Shown here: one piece after another, positions 30,321 to 42,587 of the stretch
How positions within the stretch are numbered: the first letter of the stretch is position 1
Layout: the number at the start of each line of letters is the position of its first letter
Assembly: GCF_027912515.1 (NCBI RefSeq)
Contig: NZ_CP115464.1
Coordinates: forward strand, 3,942,379-4,006,378
Source of the DNA: Brevundimonas sp. NIBR10
GTDB taxonomy: Bacteria > Pseudomonadota > Alphaproteobacteria > Caulobacterales > Caulobacteraceae
Length of the DNA: 64,000 nt
Direction: 5' to 3'
Made by a program: the position numbers and the translations under genes
Notes under the pieces: model-generated
The model's input: only the letters and a program-made list of their open reading frames with translations
Told to the model about the DNA's origin: nothing
Databases searched by the model: none

Positions 30321-30383
30321 TCGGACTCTTCGGACTCTTCGGACTCTTCGGACTCTTCGGACTCTTCGGACTCTTCGGACTCT
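30321..30383. repeat. Seven-copy tandem repeat of TCGGACTCT
   Basis: Seven exact copies of a nine-base unit cover 63 bases without a mismatch. The last two bases overlap the complement of the ATP-grasp gene's stop codon. The number of copies is likely to vary between strains (inference). The unit also appears once in the related element at 61440-61650. Confidence 0.9.
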
Positions 30384-31278
30384 AATTTTCGAGTCCGGAC
30401 TGTCCAAGCCGCTCACATACCGCCGCCGCAAATCCCGCCCCTTGCGCCGGGTCCGACCCCAGGTAGAAGTCCGGCTCGATCAGCTCGGCCTCCATCAGAA
30501 TCCAGTTTCCCGCCTCGTCCGGCGCCATGTCGATGCGGGCATAGAGCAGCGGCTCCTCGACCGCCGCCAGCACCTGTTGGGCAAGCGCCCTACAGGCGGC
30601 GGGCGGCGTTTCGAGCGTGCGGTACTGGCCGCCGTACTGGACCTGGATGCGGAAGTCGCCGTTCACCGGCCGCTTGTTCACCGCATGGCTGAAACGGCCG
30701 CCGAAGAACAGCAGGCTCGTCTCGCCCTCCGTCTCGATGGTCGGCAGATAGGGCTGGATCATCGTCGCCCCCAGGGGCAGGTCCACCGTCGCCACGACCT
30801 CGCCGCGCGCGACCCTGAGCGTCCGCCAGGCCCCACCCGAGACGGTCGGCTTGACCACCACCTGGTCGGTCCCGAAGGCGTCGAACGCGGCGGCGATCTG
30901 GTCCGCCGTCGGGGTTTCGCTCCACAGGGTCGGGGCGATCGGCACCCCCGCCTCGGCCATCCGGCGCAGATAGGCCTTGTCCGAGTTCCAGGCCAGGACG
31001 CTCGCCGGATTGGCCATGGCCACCCCGGCCTGTTCCCACAGGGTCGTCGCCGTCAACCACCGATCGTGGTCGCTGTAATAGCCCCAGGCCAGCAGGGGCA
31101 GGACCAGCGGATAGCCCATCAGGGCCTCGGCGCTGTCGACATGGTCGGTCCAGGCGGTCGGCACGACCTCCACCCCCTCCCCGGCCAGGGCGGTCTGCAA
31201 CCGCTCCAGCACGCCGGGCCACTGGCGGGTATAGGACGGGTCGGCGGGGTCGGGGGTCAGGACGGCGATACGGGTCAT
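30382..31278 (-). CDS. ATP-grasp family protein of unknown substrate
   Basis: A 298-residue protein with an ATP-grasp fold. A substrate-binding N-terminal part starts MTRIAVLTPDPAD. It is followed by WNSDKAYLRRMAEAGVPIAPT near residue 100, VVVKPTVSGGAW near 145, and metal-binding residues in YARIDMAPDEAGNWILMEAELIEPDFYL near 257 (stated by key D, E and E-x-N/E positions). It resembles glutathione-synthetase-like and DcsG-like ligases. The start at 31278 follows the fold; the longer frame has no support. The stop codon lies at the tandem repeat. Confidence 0.75.
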   Translation of the reverse strand: MTRIAVLTPDPADPSYTRQWPGVLERLQTALAGEGVEVVPTAWTDHVDSAEALMGYPLVLPLLAWGYYSDHDRWLTATTLWEQAGVAMANPASVLAWNSDKAYLRRMAEAGVPIAPTLWSETPTADQIAAAFDAFGTDQVVVKPTVSGGAWRTLRVARGEVVATVDLPLGATMIQPYLPTIETEGETSLLFFGGRFSHAVNKRPVNGDFRIQVQYGGQYRTLETPPAACRALAQQVLAAVEEPLLYARIDMAPDEAGNWILMEAELIEPDFYLGSDPAQGAGFAAAVCERLGQSGLEN

Positions 31279-31392
31279 GCAGGGGCCTATAGGCCAGCCG
31301 TCCCCGCCTCGCCACCCACCATGACCAATCACATAAGGCGATCCTTATATGTTTTGCATGACTCAGGCGCCGGGCTCGGCTAAGGGGCGATC

Positions 31393-32400
31393 ATGACCAG
31401 CACCACGCCCCACACCCATGACGTCTGCGCCGTCGGCAACGCCATCGTCGACGTCCTCAGCCCCTGCGACGACGCCTTCCTGAGCGCCCAGGGCCTGACC
31501 CCCGGCTCCATGTCCCTGATCGACGAGGCCCAGGGCGCGGCCCTGTACGACGCCATGGCAGCGGGCATCGAGGCCTCGGGCGGCTCGGCCGGCAACACCG
31601 TCGCCGGCGTCGGCTCCTTCGGCGGACGTGCGGCCTATATCGGCAAGGTCGCCCCCGACGTCCTGGGCGGCGTCTTCAGCCACGACATCCGTGCCGCCGG
31701 CGTCCACTTCGACACCCCCGAACTGGTCGGCGGGGCCGGCACCGGCCGCTGCCTGATCAACGTCACGGGCGACGGCCAGCGCACCATGTGCACCTTCCTG
31801 GGGGCCGCCAACCAGCTGGACGCCTCGGACATCGACACCGACCTGATCGCCGCCTCGGCCATCGTCTATCTGGAAGGCTATCTGTTCGACCCGGCCCCGG
31901 CCCGTGCCGCCTTCGAGGCCGCCGCCGCGGCCGCCCACGCGTCGGGCCGCAAGGTCGCCATCACCCTGTCGGACACCTTCGTCGTCGCCCGCTGGCGCGC
32001 CGAACTGCTGGCCTTCATCGAGGCCTCCGCCGACATCGTCCTGGCCAATGAGGCTGAACTGGGCGCCCTGTTCGAGACCGAAGACTTCGACGCCGCCGCC
32101 GCGAAACTGGCCTCCATGGTCGAGGTCGCCGCCGTCACCCGCGGGCCTGAGGGCTCTGTCGTCATCTCGGGCGACGATCGCGTCGCGGTGGCCGCCTATC
32201 CGGTCGCCAAGGTGGTCGACACCACCGGCGCGGGTGACCAGTACGCCGCCGGCTTCCTGCTGGGCCTCGCCCGTGGCCTGACCCTGGAACAGTCGGCCCG
32301 GCTGGGTTCGCTGGCCGCGTCCGAGGTCATCGCCCACTGGGGCCCCCGCCCCATGGTCAGCCTGGCCGACCTGGCCCGCGAGCACGGCCTGACCCTCTAG
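31393..32400 (+). CDS. PfkB-family carbohydrate/nucleoside kinase (adenosine-kinase-like)
   Basis: A 335-residue ribokinase-fold enzyme. The substrate motif GGSAGNTVAGVGSFGG lies near residue 56 with AYIGKVAPDVLGG. The C-terminal signature DTTGAGDQYAAGFLLG near residue 276 contains the catalytic aspartate and anion-hole glycines. Alphaproteobacterial proteins of this type are usually labelled adenosine kinase; the substrate cannot be proved here. It is divergent from the ATP-grasp gene. Confidence 0.88.
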   Translation: MTSTTPHTHDVCAVGNAIVDVLSPCDDAFLSAQGLTPGSMSLIDEAQGAALYDAMAAGIEASGGSAGNTVAGVGSFGGRAAYIGKVAPDVLGGVFSHDIRAAGVHFDTPELVGGAGTGRCLINVTGDGQRTMCTFLGAANQLDASDIDTDLIAASAIVYLEGYLFDPAPARAAFEAAAAAAHASGRKVAITLSDTFVVARWRAELLAFIEASADIVLANEAELGALFETEDFDAAAAKLASMVEVAAVTRGPEGSVVISGDDRVAVAAYPVAKVVDTTGAGDQYAAGFLLGLARGLTLEQSARLGSLAASEVIAHWGPRPMVSLADLAREHGLTL

Positions 32401-32475
32401 GCCATCGCGGCCGTCAGGCGTCGTCAGTAGCGCGGACCGGTGCCGTGGCCCACAAGGGCTGCGGAGGGTCTGTCC

Positions 32476-33315
32476 ATGCGCCTGTTACCGCTGATCGTTC
32501 TGTTGCTCGCCCCCGCCTGCGCCGGGGCCCAGTCGGCCGCCCCCGCGACGGTCGAGAGCGCCTATCAGGCCGCCCTGCTGCACAGCTCCACGCCTCTGAG
32601 CCTGCGCCGCGACCAGGCCGAATATCTGCGTGAACGGGCCGAGACCCCCGATGCCGAGGTCCGTCTGGCCTCCGACGAGGATCGGCTCGGCCGGCTGCTG
32701 GCCGCCGCCGAGGTGGACCTGCGGGCGACGACGGCCGCCGCCCCTCTGGAAGACGCGATCGGCGACTGCGTGGACCTGGGCGCGCTCCGGAACTGTCGCA
32801 CCACCGAGGGCGGCTGGCTGGTCCCGCATGAAGGACCGCGCCTGTTCTGGCAGATCCAGGCCGGCTTCACCCCCGAGGACGGCGGCACGTCGGGCATCGT
32901 CTTCTTCACCGAGACCTCCGGCCGGCTCGAACCCGTCGCCTGGGCCTGGCAGGGGTCGCGCTACAGCGCCCCCGTAGTGTTCGGGGGCGCAGACAACGTC
33001 TACATCGCCATCCCCGGCCGCAGCATGGGCGCCGGGCGGTCGGACGCCGACCTGATCTTCCGCTGGACCCCGGGTGCCGAACGGCCCCTGACCCAGATCG
33101 ACAGCTGGAGCTGGCGCGACCAGGTCTCCCAAAAGCTGCCGGGCCTGAACGCCTTCGGCCGCGTCCGCATCGACTATGAGGAGATGATCGCCCTGACCGA
33201 GATGTTCCGTGACGGCGACGCCGGCTGCTGCGGCACCGGCGGCCACGCCCTGATCGACTTCGCCATCGAGGGCGACGCACTGGTCGTCTCCGACGCCCGA
33301 CTGCGGGACCGGTAG
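32476..33315 (+). CDS. Exported protein of unknown function
   Basis: A 279-residue protein with a signal peptide (MRLLPLIVLLLAPACAGAQ). The cysteine near residue 15 gives a weak lipobox-like ACAG, but Ala-X-Ala cleavage looks likelier. The mature part begins with a Arg-rich helical stretch containing LRRDQAEYLRERAE, similar to lysozyme-inhibitor-type leader regions. Cysteines in DCVDLGALRNCRTTEGG and near the end (GCCGTGGHALIDF) may form disulfides. I do not recognise a family. The start at 32476 was preferred over an upstream in-frame codon because it begins the signal peptide. Confidence 0.7.
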   Translation: MRLLPLIVLLLAPACAGAQSAAPATVESAYQAALLHSSTPLSLRRDQAEYLRERAETPDAEVRLASDEDRLGRLLAAAEVDLRATTAAAPLEDAIGDCVDLGALRNCRTTEGGWLVPHEGPRLFWQIQAGFTPEDGGTSGIVFFTETSGRLEPVAWAWQGSRYSAPVVFGGADNVYIAIPGRSMGAGRSDADLIFRWTPGAERPLTQIDSWSWRDQVSQKLPGLNAFGRVRIDYEEMIALTEMFRDGDAGCCGTGGHALIDFAIEGDALVVSDARLRDR

Positions 33316-33479
33316 GCCCCCCGCGCTCAAGCAGCGAGGCAGAGCCTGTCCTCGCGCCGATCGAAGATCGGACCCGGGGGCGAGCCGAGCGGTAGCGCGG
33401 CGCGTCAGCGCCCCAACAAGTCAGGCGAAGCGAAGCTTCGCCGTCTCGCCAAGGTCATGATCGTCCGCTACAAGCGGCC

Positions 33480-34937
33480 ATGACAGAAACAATGACGAGC
33501 CGCATGACGGCTGAGGCGGCGCTGGATCGCCTCGAAACCCTCTACTTCCAGTCCGTGCAGTCGCTGCGTGATGCAGCCCGGGCCTTCCTCGCCACCGGCG
33601 AACGGGTCGAGCCCGCCGCCCGCGCCGCCGGGATCTTCTCCTATCCCTCGCTGAAAGTCAGCTGGTTCGGCGACCGGCCCCTGAACCTGGCCCAGCGGGC
33701 CTATGCGCGGATGTCGCGACCGGGGGTCTATTCGACGACCGTGACCCGGCCCGACCTGTTCCGGCCCTATCTGCTCGAACAACTGACCCTGCTGGAACAG
33801 GACTACGGCGCCACCTTCGAGGTCGGGCCGTCGGATCAGGAGATCCCCTTCCCCTATGTGCTCGACGGCTCCGACGTGGTGCTGGACCCGTCCCAGACGG
33901 CGGCGGTGGCACGTTACCTGCCGACCACCGACCTGGCCCATATCGGCGACGAGATCTCCGATGGCCTGTTCGACCTGGGCGAGGACTTCCCCTTGTCGCA
34001 GTTCGACGGCCTGCGCACCGACTTCTCCCTGGCACGGCTGCGGCACTACACCGGCACCCCGGTCGAGCACGTCCAGTCCTACATCCTGTTCACCAACTAC
34101 AACCGCTATGTGGACGACTTCGTGCGCTGGGCGGTGGAGCAGGTCCGCGATCCCTCGACCCCCTACAACAGCCTGTCGTGCGCGGGCGGGGTGGTGATCA
34201 CCGCCGAGACGGCCGACCCGGAGATGGCGGTCATGGATGCGGCCTGGAAGAAGCACCAGATGCCGGCCTATCACCTGACGGCTCCGGGCTCGAACGGCAT
34301 CACCCTAGTCAACATCGGGGTCGGGCCGTCGAACGCCAAGACCATCTGCGACCACCTGGCCGTGACCCGGCCCCACGTCTGGCTGATGATCGGTCACTGC
34401 GGAGGCCTGAGGCCGTCACAGACCATCGGCGACTACGTCCTAGCCCACGCCTATCTGAGGGACGACCATGTGCTGGACGCGGTCCTGCCGCCGGACATCC
34501 CCATCCCCTCGATCGCCGAGGTCCAGCGCGCCCTCTATGACGCCGCCAAGGTCGTCTCCGGCATGCCGGGCGAACAGATCAAGCGCCGCCTGCGCACCGG
34601 CACCGTGGTGACCACCGACGACCGGAACTGGGAGCTGCGCTATTCCAAATCCGCACTGCGCTTCAACCAGTCCAGGGCCGTCGCGATCGACATGGAGAGC
34701 GCCACCATCGCGGCGCAGGGCTACCGCTTCCGCGTGCCCTACGGCACCCTGCTGTGCGTGTCGGACAAGCCCCTGCACGGCGAGATCAAGCTGCCGGGTC
34801 AGGCCAACCGCTTCTACGAAGGCTCGATCTCCGAACACCTCCAGATCGGCATCAAGGCCATCGACCTGATGCGCGGCGAGGGCGCGGGCCTGCATTCCAG
34901 GAAGCTGCGCGCCTTCGACGAGCCGCCGTTCCGCTAA
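33480..34937 (+). CDS. amn: AMP nucleosidase
   Basis: This enzyme hydrolyses AMP to adenine and ribose 5-phosphate in purine salvage. The 485-residue length equals the E. coli protein. A N-terminal AMP-nucleosidase domain has FSYPSLKVSW and PFPYVLDGSD. The C-terminal phosphorylase-like domain has NIGVGPSNAKTICDHLAV, GHCGGLRPSQTIGDYVLAHAY near residue 302 and AIDMESATIAAQGYRFRVPYGTLLCVSDKP near 400 (a run that includes the catalytic D/E residues). Downstream is the 34943 hairpin. Confidence 0.93.
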   Translation: MTETMTSRMTAEAALDRLETLYFQSVQSLRDAARAFLATGERVEPAARAAGIFSYPSLKVSWFGDRPLNLAQRAYARMSRPGVYSTTVTRPDLFRPYLLEQLTLLEQDYGATFEVGPSDQEIPFPYVLDGSDVVLDPSQTAAVARYLPTTDLAHIGDEISDGLFDLGEDFPLSQFDGLRTDFSLARLRHYTGTPVEHVQSYILFTNYNRYVDDFVRWAVEQVRDPSTPYNSLSCAGGVVITAETADPEMAVMDAAWKKHQMPAYHLTAPGSNGITLVNIGVGPSNAKTICDHLAVTRPHVWLMIGHCGGLRPSQTIGDYVLAHAYLRDDHVLDAVLPPDIPIPSIAEVQRALYDAAKVVSGMPGEQIKRRLRTGTVVTTDDRNWELRYSKSALRFNQSRAVAIDMESATIAAQGYRFRVPYGTLLCVSDKPLHGEIKLPGQANRFYEGSISEHLQIGIKAIDLMRGEGAGLHSRKLRAFDEPPFR

Positions 34938-34942
34938 ACGAT

Positions 34943-34975
34943 ATCTCCTCCCCCTGCACCGCAGAGGGAGGAGAT
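34943..34975. terminator. Bidirectional hairpin between amn and katG
   Basis: Perfect ten-base arms (34943-34952 and 34966-34975) enclose a 13-base loop between two convergent genes. There is no long T tract on either side, so termination strength is uncertain. Confidence 0.55.
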
Positions 34976-34983
34976 TCGGTGGC

Positions 34984-38097
<3,114 letters not shown>

Positions 38098-38161
38098 TCA
38101 CGAAACGGGCTCAAGCAGTAAGCGGCCGCGCCGCGAACGATAGCCCACCAAGGGATTCATC

Positions 38162-38692
38162 ATGTCCATCGACGCCGTCCGCGACCTCCTGCCCGCCTAT
38201 GCCAAGGACATCTCGCTGAACCTGTCCTCGCTGGCGAACGAGACCCTGCTGACCGAGCAGCAGAAGTGGGGCTGTTTCCTGGCCTCGGCCCATGCCATCG
38301 GCGTCGTGCCCGTGGTCAAGGCGATCGAGGCCGCCGCCGCCGAGAAACTGTCGCCCGAGGCCATGAACGCGGCCAAGGCCGCCGCCGCCATCATGGGCAT
38401 GAACAACATCTACTACCGGTCGCTTCACCTGATGAAGAACCACGAGTACGCCACCCTGCCGGCGCGCCTGCGGATGAATGTCCTGGCCAATCCGGGGGTC
38501 GAGAAGATCGATTTCGAACTGTGGTCGACAGCGGTCAGCGCCATCAACGGCTGCGGCGCATGCCTCGACGCCCACGAAGGCGAACTGAAGAAACACGCCG
38601 TCCCCTCGACCCAGATCCAGGCCGCCCTGCGTATCGCTGCCGTCGTCCACGCCGCCAGCCGCATCGCCGCGTCCGAAGCGGCGCTGGCGTAG
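38162..38692 (+). CDS. ahpD: Alkyl hydroperoxidase AhpD
   Basis: AhpD is a lipoamide-dependent reductase and peroxidase that regenerates AhpC. The 176-residue protein has the active-site motif INGCGACLDAHEGELKK near residue 127 (CX2C then His), and GMNNIYYRS near 79 typical of AhpD. It lies 130 bases after ahpC and should serve as its electron donor. Confidence 0.95.
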   Translation: MSIDAVRDLLPAYAKDISLNLSSLANETLLTEQQKWGCFLASAHAIGVVPVVKAIEAAAAEKLSPEAMNAAKAAAAIMGMNNIYYRSLHLMKNHEYATLPARLRMNVLANPGVEKIDFELWSTAVSAINGCGACLDAHEGELKKHAVPSTQIQAALRIAAVVHAASRIAASEAALA

Positions 38693-38837
38693 CTTTTCCA
38701 CCCCGTCGCAAGGCGAAAGAACACTGCGGAACCCCACCCTGACCCTTCGCGTTGCGAAGGTGTCAGGAATGCATCGTAATTTTGTCTGTTGGCGGTCGGC
38801 CCTTTCTAGGTCAGGGTAAACGCAACGTTAACGGGCG

Positions 38838-39821
38838 GTGAGGGGACCGTTGGGGCGTCTGTCGAGTATCGCGTGCGGATTGACCGCGTTTCTGGTCTCG
38901 GTGACCGGGGCGACGGCGCAGACGACTCTCAACCCTGACTGGGCCCGGGCCCAGGAGGTCGCCAACCTGCAAGCCGCGCGACAACGGGCCCAGGTGGTCG
39001 CAGCGCCCCTGACTGACGCGGCGTTTTCGACCGGACCCGCCGCCACGCTCGCCCAGCCTTCGGCCTTCCGTGTCCAGCCCGAGCGGGCATTCGGCGGTGC
39101 GATCGAGTTCCAGAGCCCCTCGCCGGTCCTGTCGTCCTCGGCCGTGACCGCGAACGTCTTCGGCGCGCGCGTGCCGGACCGGTTCGACGGCCTGGCGGCG
39201 ACCCAGCGTTCCGAGGCCTGGTTCGACAGCGGGCGCCATTCTGACCGGGTACGGCTGACCACGCGAGGCACGCTGCGCCGGGCCGACGGGTCGCCCCTGC
39301 CGGTCACGGCGCGCGATCGCGACGCCTTCGACATCGATGCCTATGACGTCTCGTTCACGCGCGGCTGGTCGGTGGCGCGGGGCTATACGCGCTCGGGTCT
39401 GGAGGTCAGCCTGACGCCCCACGCCGGGTTCGGGGTCGGCGGCGACGGCGGATCGGCCGAGGCGGGTGCCACGCTCAGGATCGGCGACAACCTGGACCGG
39501 CTGGCCCCCAGCGGTCATCAGAGGTTCGGTGACCGGGCGCGGTGGTATCTTTATGCGGCAGGTTCAGGGCGGGCGGTCGGCTACAATTTCGCTCGCACCC
39601 GCGACGGCGACTATGCCCGATCCGGCATGAGCCAGGACAAGGGATCCTTCCTGGGCGACGCCTCGATCGGCGTGGCCTATCGGCGTGGGGCGATGCAGGG
39701 CTCATTCGGCGTCGTCTACCGCGAGCTCAAGGCTGAGGGCCTGCGCGGCGGCGAGGGCTTCGACCGCGACGTGTCGGAGGGGCTGGTCGCCTTCCAGCTG
39801 TCGATCCAGCCGCAATGGTAG
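38838..39821 (+). CDS. Exported protein, possible outer-membrane beta barrel
   Basis: A 327-residue protein starting at a GTG, with a signal peptide to about residue 28 (TGATAQ). The C-terminal half shows alternating residues such as YLYAAGSGRAVGYNFART, SFLGDASIGVAYRR and QGSFGVVYRELKAEG. It ends FQLSIQPQW with a terminal aromatic, as in outer-membrane barrels. An LpxR-like lipid A deacylase relation is possible but unproved. A TAAA-N7-TTAA CtrA-like motif at 38817-38831 overlaps the start region. Function unknown. Confidence 0.65.
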   Translation: MRGPLGRLSSIACGLTAFLVSVTGATAQTTLNPDWARAQEVANLQAARQRAQVVAAPLTDAAFSTGPAATLAQPSAFRVQPERAFGGAIEFQSPSPVLSSSAVTANVFGARVPDRFDGLAATQRSEAWFDSGRHSDRVRLTTRGTLRRADGSPLPVTARDRDAFDIDAYDVSFTRGWSVARGYTRSGLEVSLTPHAGFGVGGDGGSAEAGATLRIGDNLDRLAPSGHQRFGDRARWYLYAAGSGRAVGYNFARTRDGDYARSGMSQDKGSFLGDASIGVAYRRGAMQGSFGVVYRELKAEGLRGGEGFDRDVSEGLVAFQLSIQPQW

Positions 39822-39824
39822 GCT

Positions 39825-40787
39825 CTAAAGCCACCCCTTCCGCCTGAACCACAGCAACGGCGCAATTCCCGAGATGACCATGGCGAGGATGGCGAGCGGG
39901 TAGCCGTCGATCCAACGGAGCTCGGGCATGTGATCGAAATTCATGCCGTAGATGGCACCGATCAGGGTGGGCGGCATCAGACAGGTCGTGGCGACGGAAA
40001 AGACCTTCACGATCGACGACTGGTCGATGTTGATCAGTCCCAGGGCGGCACTGAGCTGGAAATTGATCCCGGCCGCCACCGACTGGTTGTGCTGCAGGAG
40101 AGAGGCGGCGTCGCCGGACAGGGAGCGCAGGTGGTCGCGGGCATCCGGGACATGCTCGATCCGCTCGTCCAGCGACACATAGGCGAAGACCCGCGCCAGA
40201 CCCGCCAGGCTCTGTTCGATGCGGGTGTTGACGATATGGGCCCGGCCCAGCTTGCCGATCAGCCGCTGGAAGCCGACGGTCTTGCCCTCGGCGAAGACAT
40301 GGTTGGAGATGCCCTCCACTCGCGCGGCGTTGATCGACAGGATGTCGGAGGCGCGGTCGATGATCGCCTCCATGAGGTGCAGGAACATGTCGGCGCCCGA
40401 GCTGCACAGTTCGGGGTCGCGCTCGATGCGGTCGGCCAGGATGGCGAAGGGCTTGGGGTCGAAATAGCGGATCGTGACCAGGGGGCCCTGGGTCACGACG
40501 AAGGTCACCGGATCCACGCTGGGCATGTCGCCGTCACCGTTGTGGATGATGTCGGCGGTGACGTAGGTGGCGCCGCCTTCGCGGTACAGACGGCTGGAGG
40601 CCTCCAGCTCGGCCATCTCGGCCCGCGTGGGGATCGAGAGCGACAGGGCGACCTCGACCGCCTTGTCTTCTTCAGGGGTGGGATCGACGAGATCGATCCA
40701 GATGGCGTCTTGGGGAAGGGCCCAGTCGGACGGCTCGGCGACGACCGCATCGCAATGGCTGCACCCCGAGCGATAGACGCGGATCAT
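39825..40787 (-). CDS. corA: CorA-family magnesium/cobalt transporter
   Basis: A 320-residue divalent-cation channel. A large cytoplasmic domain leads to two C-terminal membrane helices with the YGMNF signature near residue 284, the CorA selectivity loop. The tail is LLWFRRKGWL. The chain opens with a CxxC pair (SGCSHC near residue 8), which is unusual for CorA and may be redox or metal sensing. It is convergent with the possible outer-membrane gene, four bases apart. Confidence 0.92.
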   Translation of the reverse strand: MIRVYRSGCSHCDAVVAEPSDWALPQDAIWIDLVDPTPEEDKAVEVALSLSIPTRAEMAELEASSRLYREGGATYVTADIIHNGDGDMPSVDPVTFVVTQGPLVTIRYFDPKPFAILADRIERDPELCSSGADMFLHLMEAIIDRASDILSINAARVEGISNHVFAEGKTVGFQRLIGKLGRAHIVNTRIEQSLAGLARVFAYVSLDERIEHVPDARDHLRSLSGDAASLLQHNQSVAAGINFQLSAALGLINIDQSSIVKVFSVATTCLMPPTLIGAIYGMNFDHMPELRWIDGYPLAILAMVISGIAPLLWFRRKGWL

Positions 40788-40814
40788 GCCTGACCCCTTG
40801 GGGCCAGTTGGGCC

Positions 40815-41351
40815 TCAGGGCTGGCCGGCGGAGCCGCCAAGCGAGGCCGTCTGAAGCACGGAAGCCGACGGGTTAACCGGATCGGCCGCGTTCTTGTAGA
40901 TGAATCCATAGGTCGGATAGACGGTCGTGCCCAGATCATGGATCGGGTTGTACCAGACCTTGACCTGGCTCCAATCGTTGTTGCCCGAAACATCGACGAC
41001 GGTGACGTTTTCCTCGACCCGGCCGCGGCTTCCGCCCCAGTTGGCATGGGTCACCTGAACGACGCGGTCGGTCAGGACGTTGGAGATGACGGCGACATGG
41101 CCCCGGCTCATCCGGCCCTCGGGGCGGAAGACCAGGACGGCACCGGTTTCGGGCGCATTGCCGGTGCGGAACTTCGAAGTCGCCTGGCTCCACCAGGTCC
41201 AGGCGTCGCCGAAGATGTTGATGCCGGAAAACATCCGCGCGAAGGTCACGCACTGCCAGTAGGGGCTGTCTGCAGAGGCGGAGACGGGCGCGCCGACCGC
41301 GCCAAATCCGAGACAGGCCGCAACCACGGCGGCAGCAATGCGTTTCTTCAT
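40815..41351 (-). CDS. CHAP-domain exported hydrolase
   Basis: A 178-residue protein with a signal peptide (about 1-26, ending SASA). Its CHAP amidase/endopeptidase domain has the catalytic cysteine in YWQCVTFAR near residue 34 and histidine in MSRGHVAVISN near 85. Substrate is probably a peptidoglycan peptide bond. The start at 41351 gives a normal signal sequence; the longer frame adds nothing recognisable. The C-terminal YPTYGFIYKN fits a beta-strand closing the domain. Confidence 0.82.
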   Translation of the reverse strand: MKKRIAAAVVAACLGFGAVGAPVSASADSPYWQCVTFARMFSGINIFGDAWTWWSQATSKFRTGNAPETGAVLVFRPEGRMSRGHVAVISNVLTDRVVQVTHANWGGSRGRVEENVTVVDVSGNNDWSQVKVWYNPIHDLGTTVYPTYGFIYKNAADPVNPSASVLQTASLGGSAGQP

Positions 41352-41423
41352 GCTGGGTTTGTGTCCGATTGTTACGCCCACGACATCCTTAACCGGGACT
41401 CGCGCAGCAGGGGAAGCCCTGTT

Positions 41424-42539
41424 TTAGGCGGGTTGCTGCGCGGTCTTGTCGCGCTTGACCGACTTTGAGGGGCGCGCCGCCCAGGCCCGGATAGCCCGCC
41501 GTGACGGGTATTCCACTAGGTGATAGGCCACCGCCGCGACCACCGGCAAAGCCGCCAGAACCGCCAGCCACACAAAAAGTTGAAGATGCTTGTCGGGGGC
41601 GTTCGTCGCCTTGGCCGCAAGGTTCACGGCCAGCAACTGCCACGGCACCAGCACCATATAGACGGCGTAGCTGATCTCTCCGAGATACACGGCGGGCTTT
41701 GACGCCAGCCAGCCGGCGCGGGCATTGGGCAGCGAGGCCAGCGACAGGATCAGCAGCCCCGCGATGGCGACGATGAAGCCGTCCCAGAGATTCAAGGCGG
41801 CCGCTCCGATCAGGGCGGCGGTCGAGGCCAGGGCGATCAGGCCGGGTGCCGGCAGGGGGGCCTTGCGGAAGGCCAGATACAGGGCACAGCCGTAGGCGAA
41901 GCAGGGGACAATGCGCAGCGCGCCCCACTGGAAGGTCGCCTCGGTCAGGGGAAAGCCGGCGACGGCGTTGAAGCCGACATAGAGGCCGGCGATCATGGCC
42001 AGGGCCCCTGCGATGGCGACGCCGGGGACGCGGCGCAGTTTCCATGCCACGAAGGCGAAGGCCGGGAACAGCAGATAGGCGAACCACTCGGCCGAGATCG
42101 ACCAGGACCGGTGGTTCCACCCGGCCTCGGGCGACAGGCCCCAGGCATGGACCATGGCGATGTTGGCGGGCAGCGCGGCCCAGCTCAGCACATTGCCGTC
42201 GATGCTCATGCCGGCGATCAAGGCGGCGGCACCCAAGAACCCGACCCCGACCAGGGTCGCGATATGGAGCGGATAGACCCGCGCGACCCGGGCCCACAGG
42301 AAGTCGCGATAGCTGAACCGTTTCTCGCCATGCGCCGCCAGATAGACGTGGCACAGGATGAAGCCTGACAGGACGAAGAACAGTTCGACGCCGAGGTAGC
42401 CCTTGGCCACCAGGTCGGGCCGGAAACCGACCGCCAGATTGTCCCACAGGGCGTAAACGGCGACCCACATGGCGGCGACGAAGCGAAGCGCGGTCAGGGA
42501 GCGGAGGTCGGCCGGGGCCGCAGGGCTGAGCTGGGTCAT
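41424..42539 (-). CDS. Acyltransferase 3 family membrane protein
   Basis: A 371-residue protein with about ten membrane helices. It has the N-terminal family pattern LRSLTALRFVAAMWVAVYA, LGVELFFVLSGFILCHVYL near 45 and ARVARVYPLHI near 79, so it is an O-acyltransferase of the OafA type, likely modifying envelope sugars. Odd: the conserved histidine a few residues after LRFVAA is replaced by alanine (VAVYALWD). The start could be the GTG at 42545 or the ATG at 42539; the ATG is used. Confidence 0.88.
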   Translation of the reverse strand: MTQLSPAAPADLRSLTALRFVAAMWVAVYALWDNLAVGFRPDLVAKGYLGVELFFVLSGFILCHVYLAAHGEKRFSYRDFLWARVARVYPLHIATLVGVGFLGAAALIAGMSIDGNVLSWAALPANIAMVHAWGLSPEAGWNHRSWSISAEWFAYLLFPAFAFVAWKLRRVPGVAIAGALAMIAGLYVGFNAVAGFPLTEATFQWGALRIVPCFAYGCALYLAFRKAPLPAPGLIALASTAALIGAAALNLWDGFIVAIAGLLILSLASLPNARAGWLASKPAVYLGEISYAVYMVLVPWQLLAVNLAAKATNAPDKHLQLFVWLAVLAALPVVAAVAYHLVEYPSRRAIRAWAARPSKSVKRDKTAQQPA

Positions 42540-42587
42540 GCGCACACTGTAGGAGCCACACGCTTTGAGAACCGTTAAGGCGAGGCC

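Larger units (their letters stand above)
29926..30381. other. Repeat-rich gene-free stretch between the Rieske and ATP-grasp genes
   Basis: No gene is supported in these 456 bases. Three repeat structures occupy most of it. A 27-base perfect inverted repeat spans 29934-30091. A dispersed element lies at about 30100-30300 with a partner near 61440-61650. A nine-base tandem repeat covers 30321-30383. Open frames in the region are artefacts of the repeats. Confidence 0.7.

Noticed and set aside
30321..30383. CRISPR-like array
   Set aside because: The nine-base units have no spacers and no cas genes are near; this is a simple tandem repeat.
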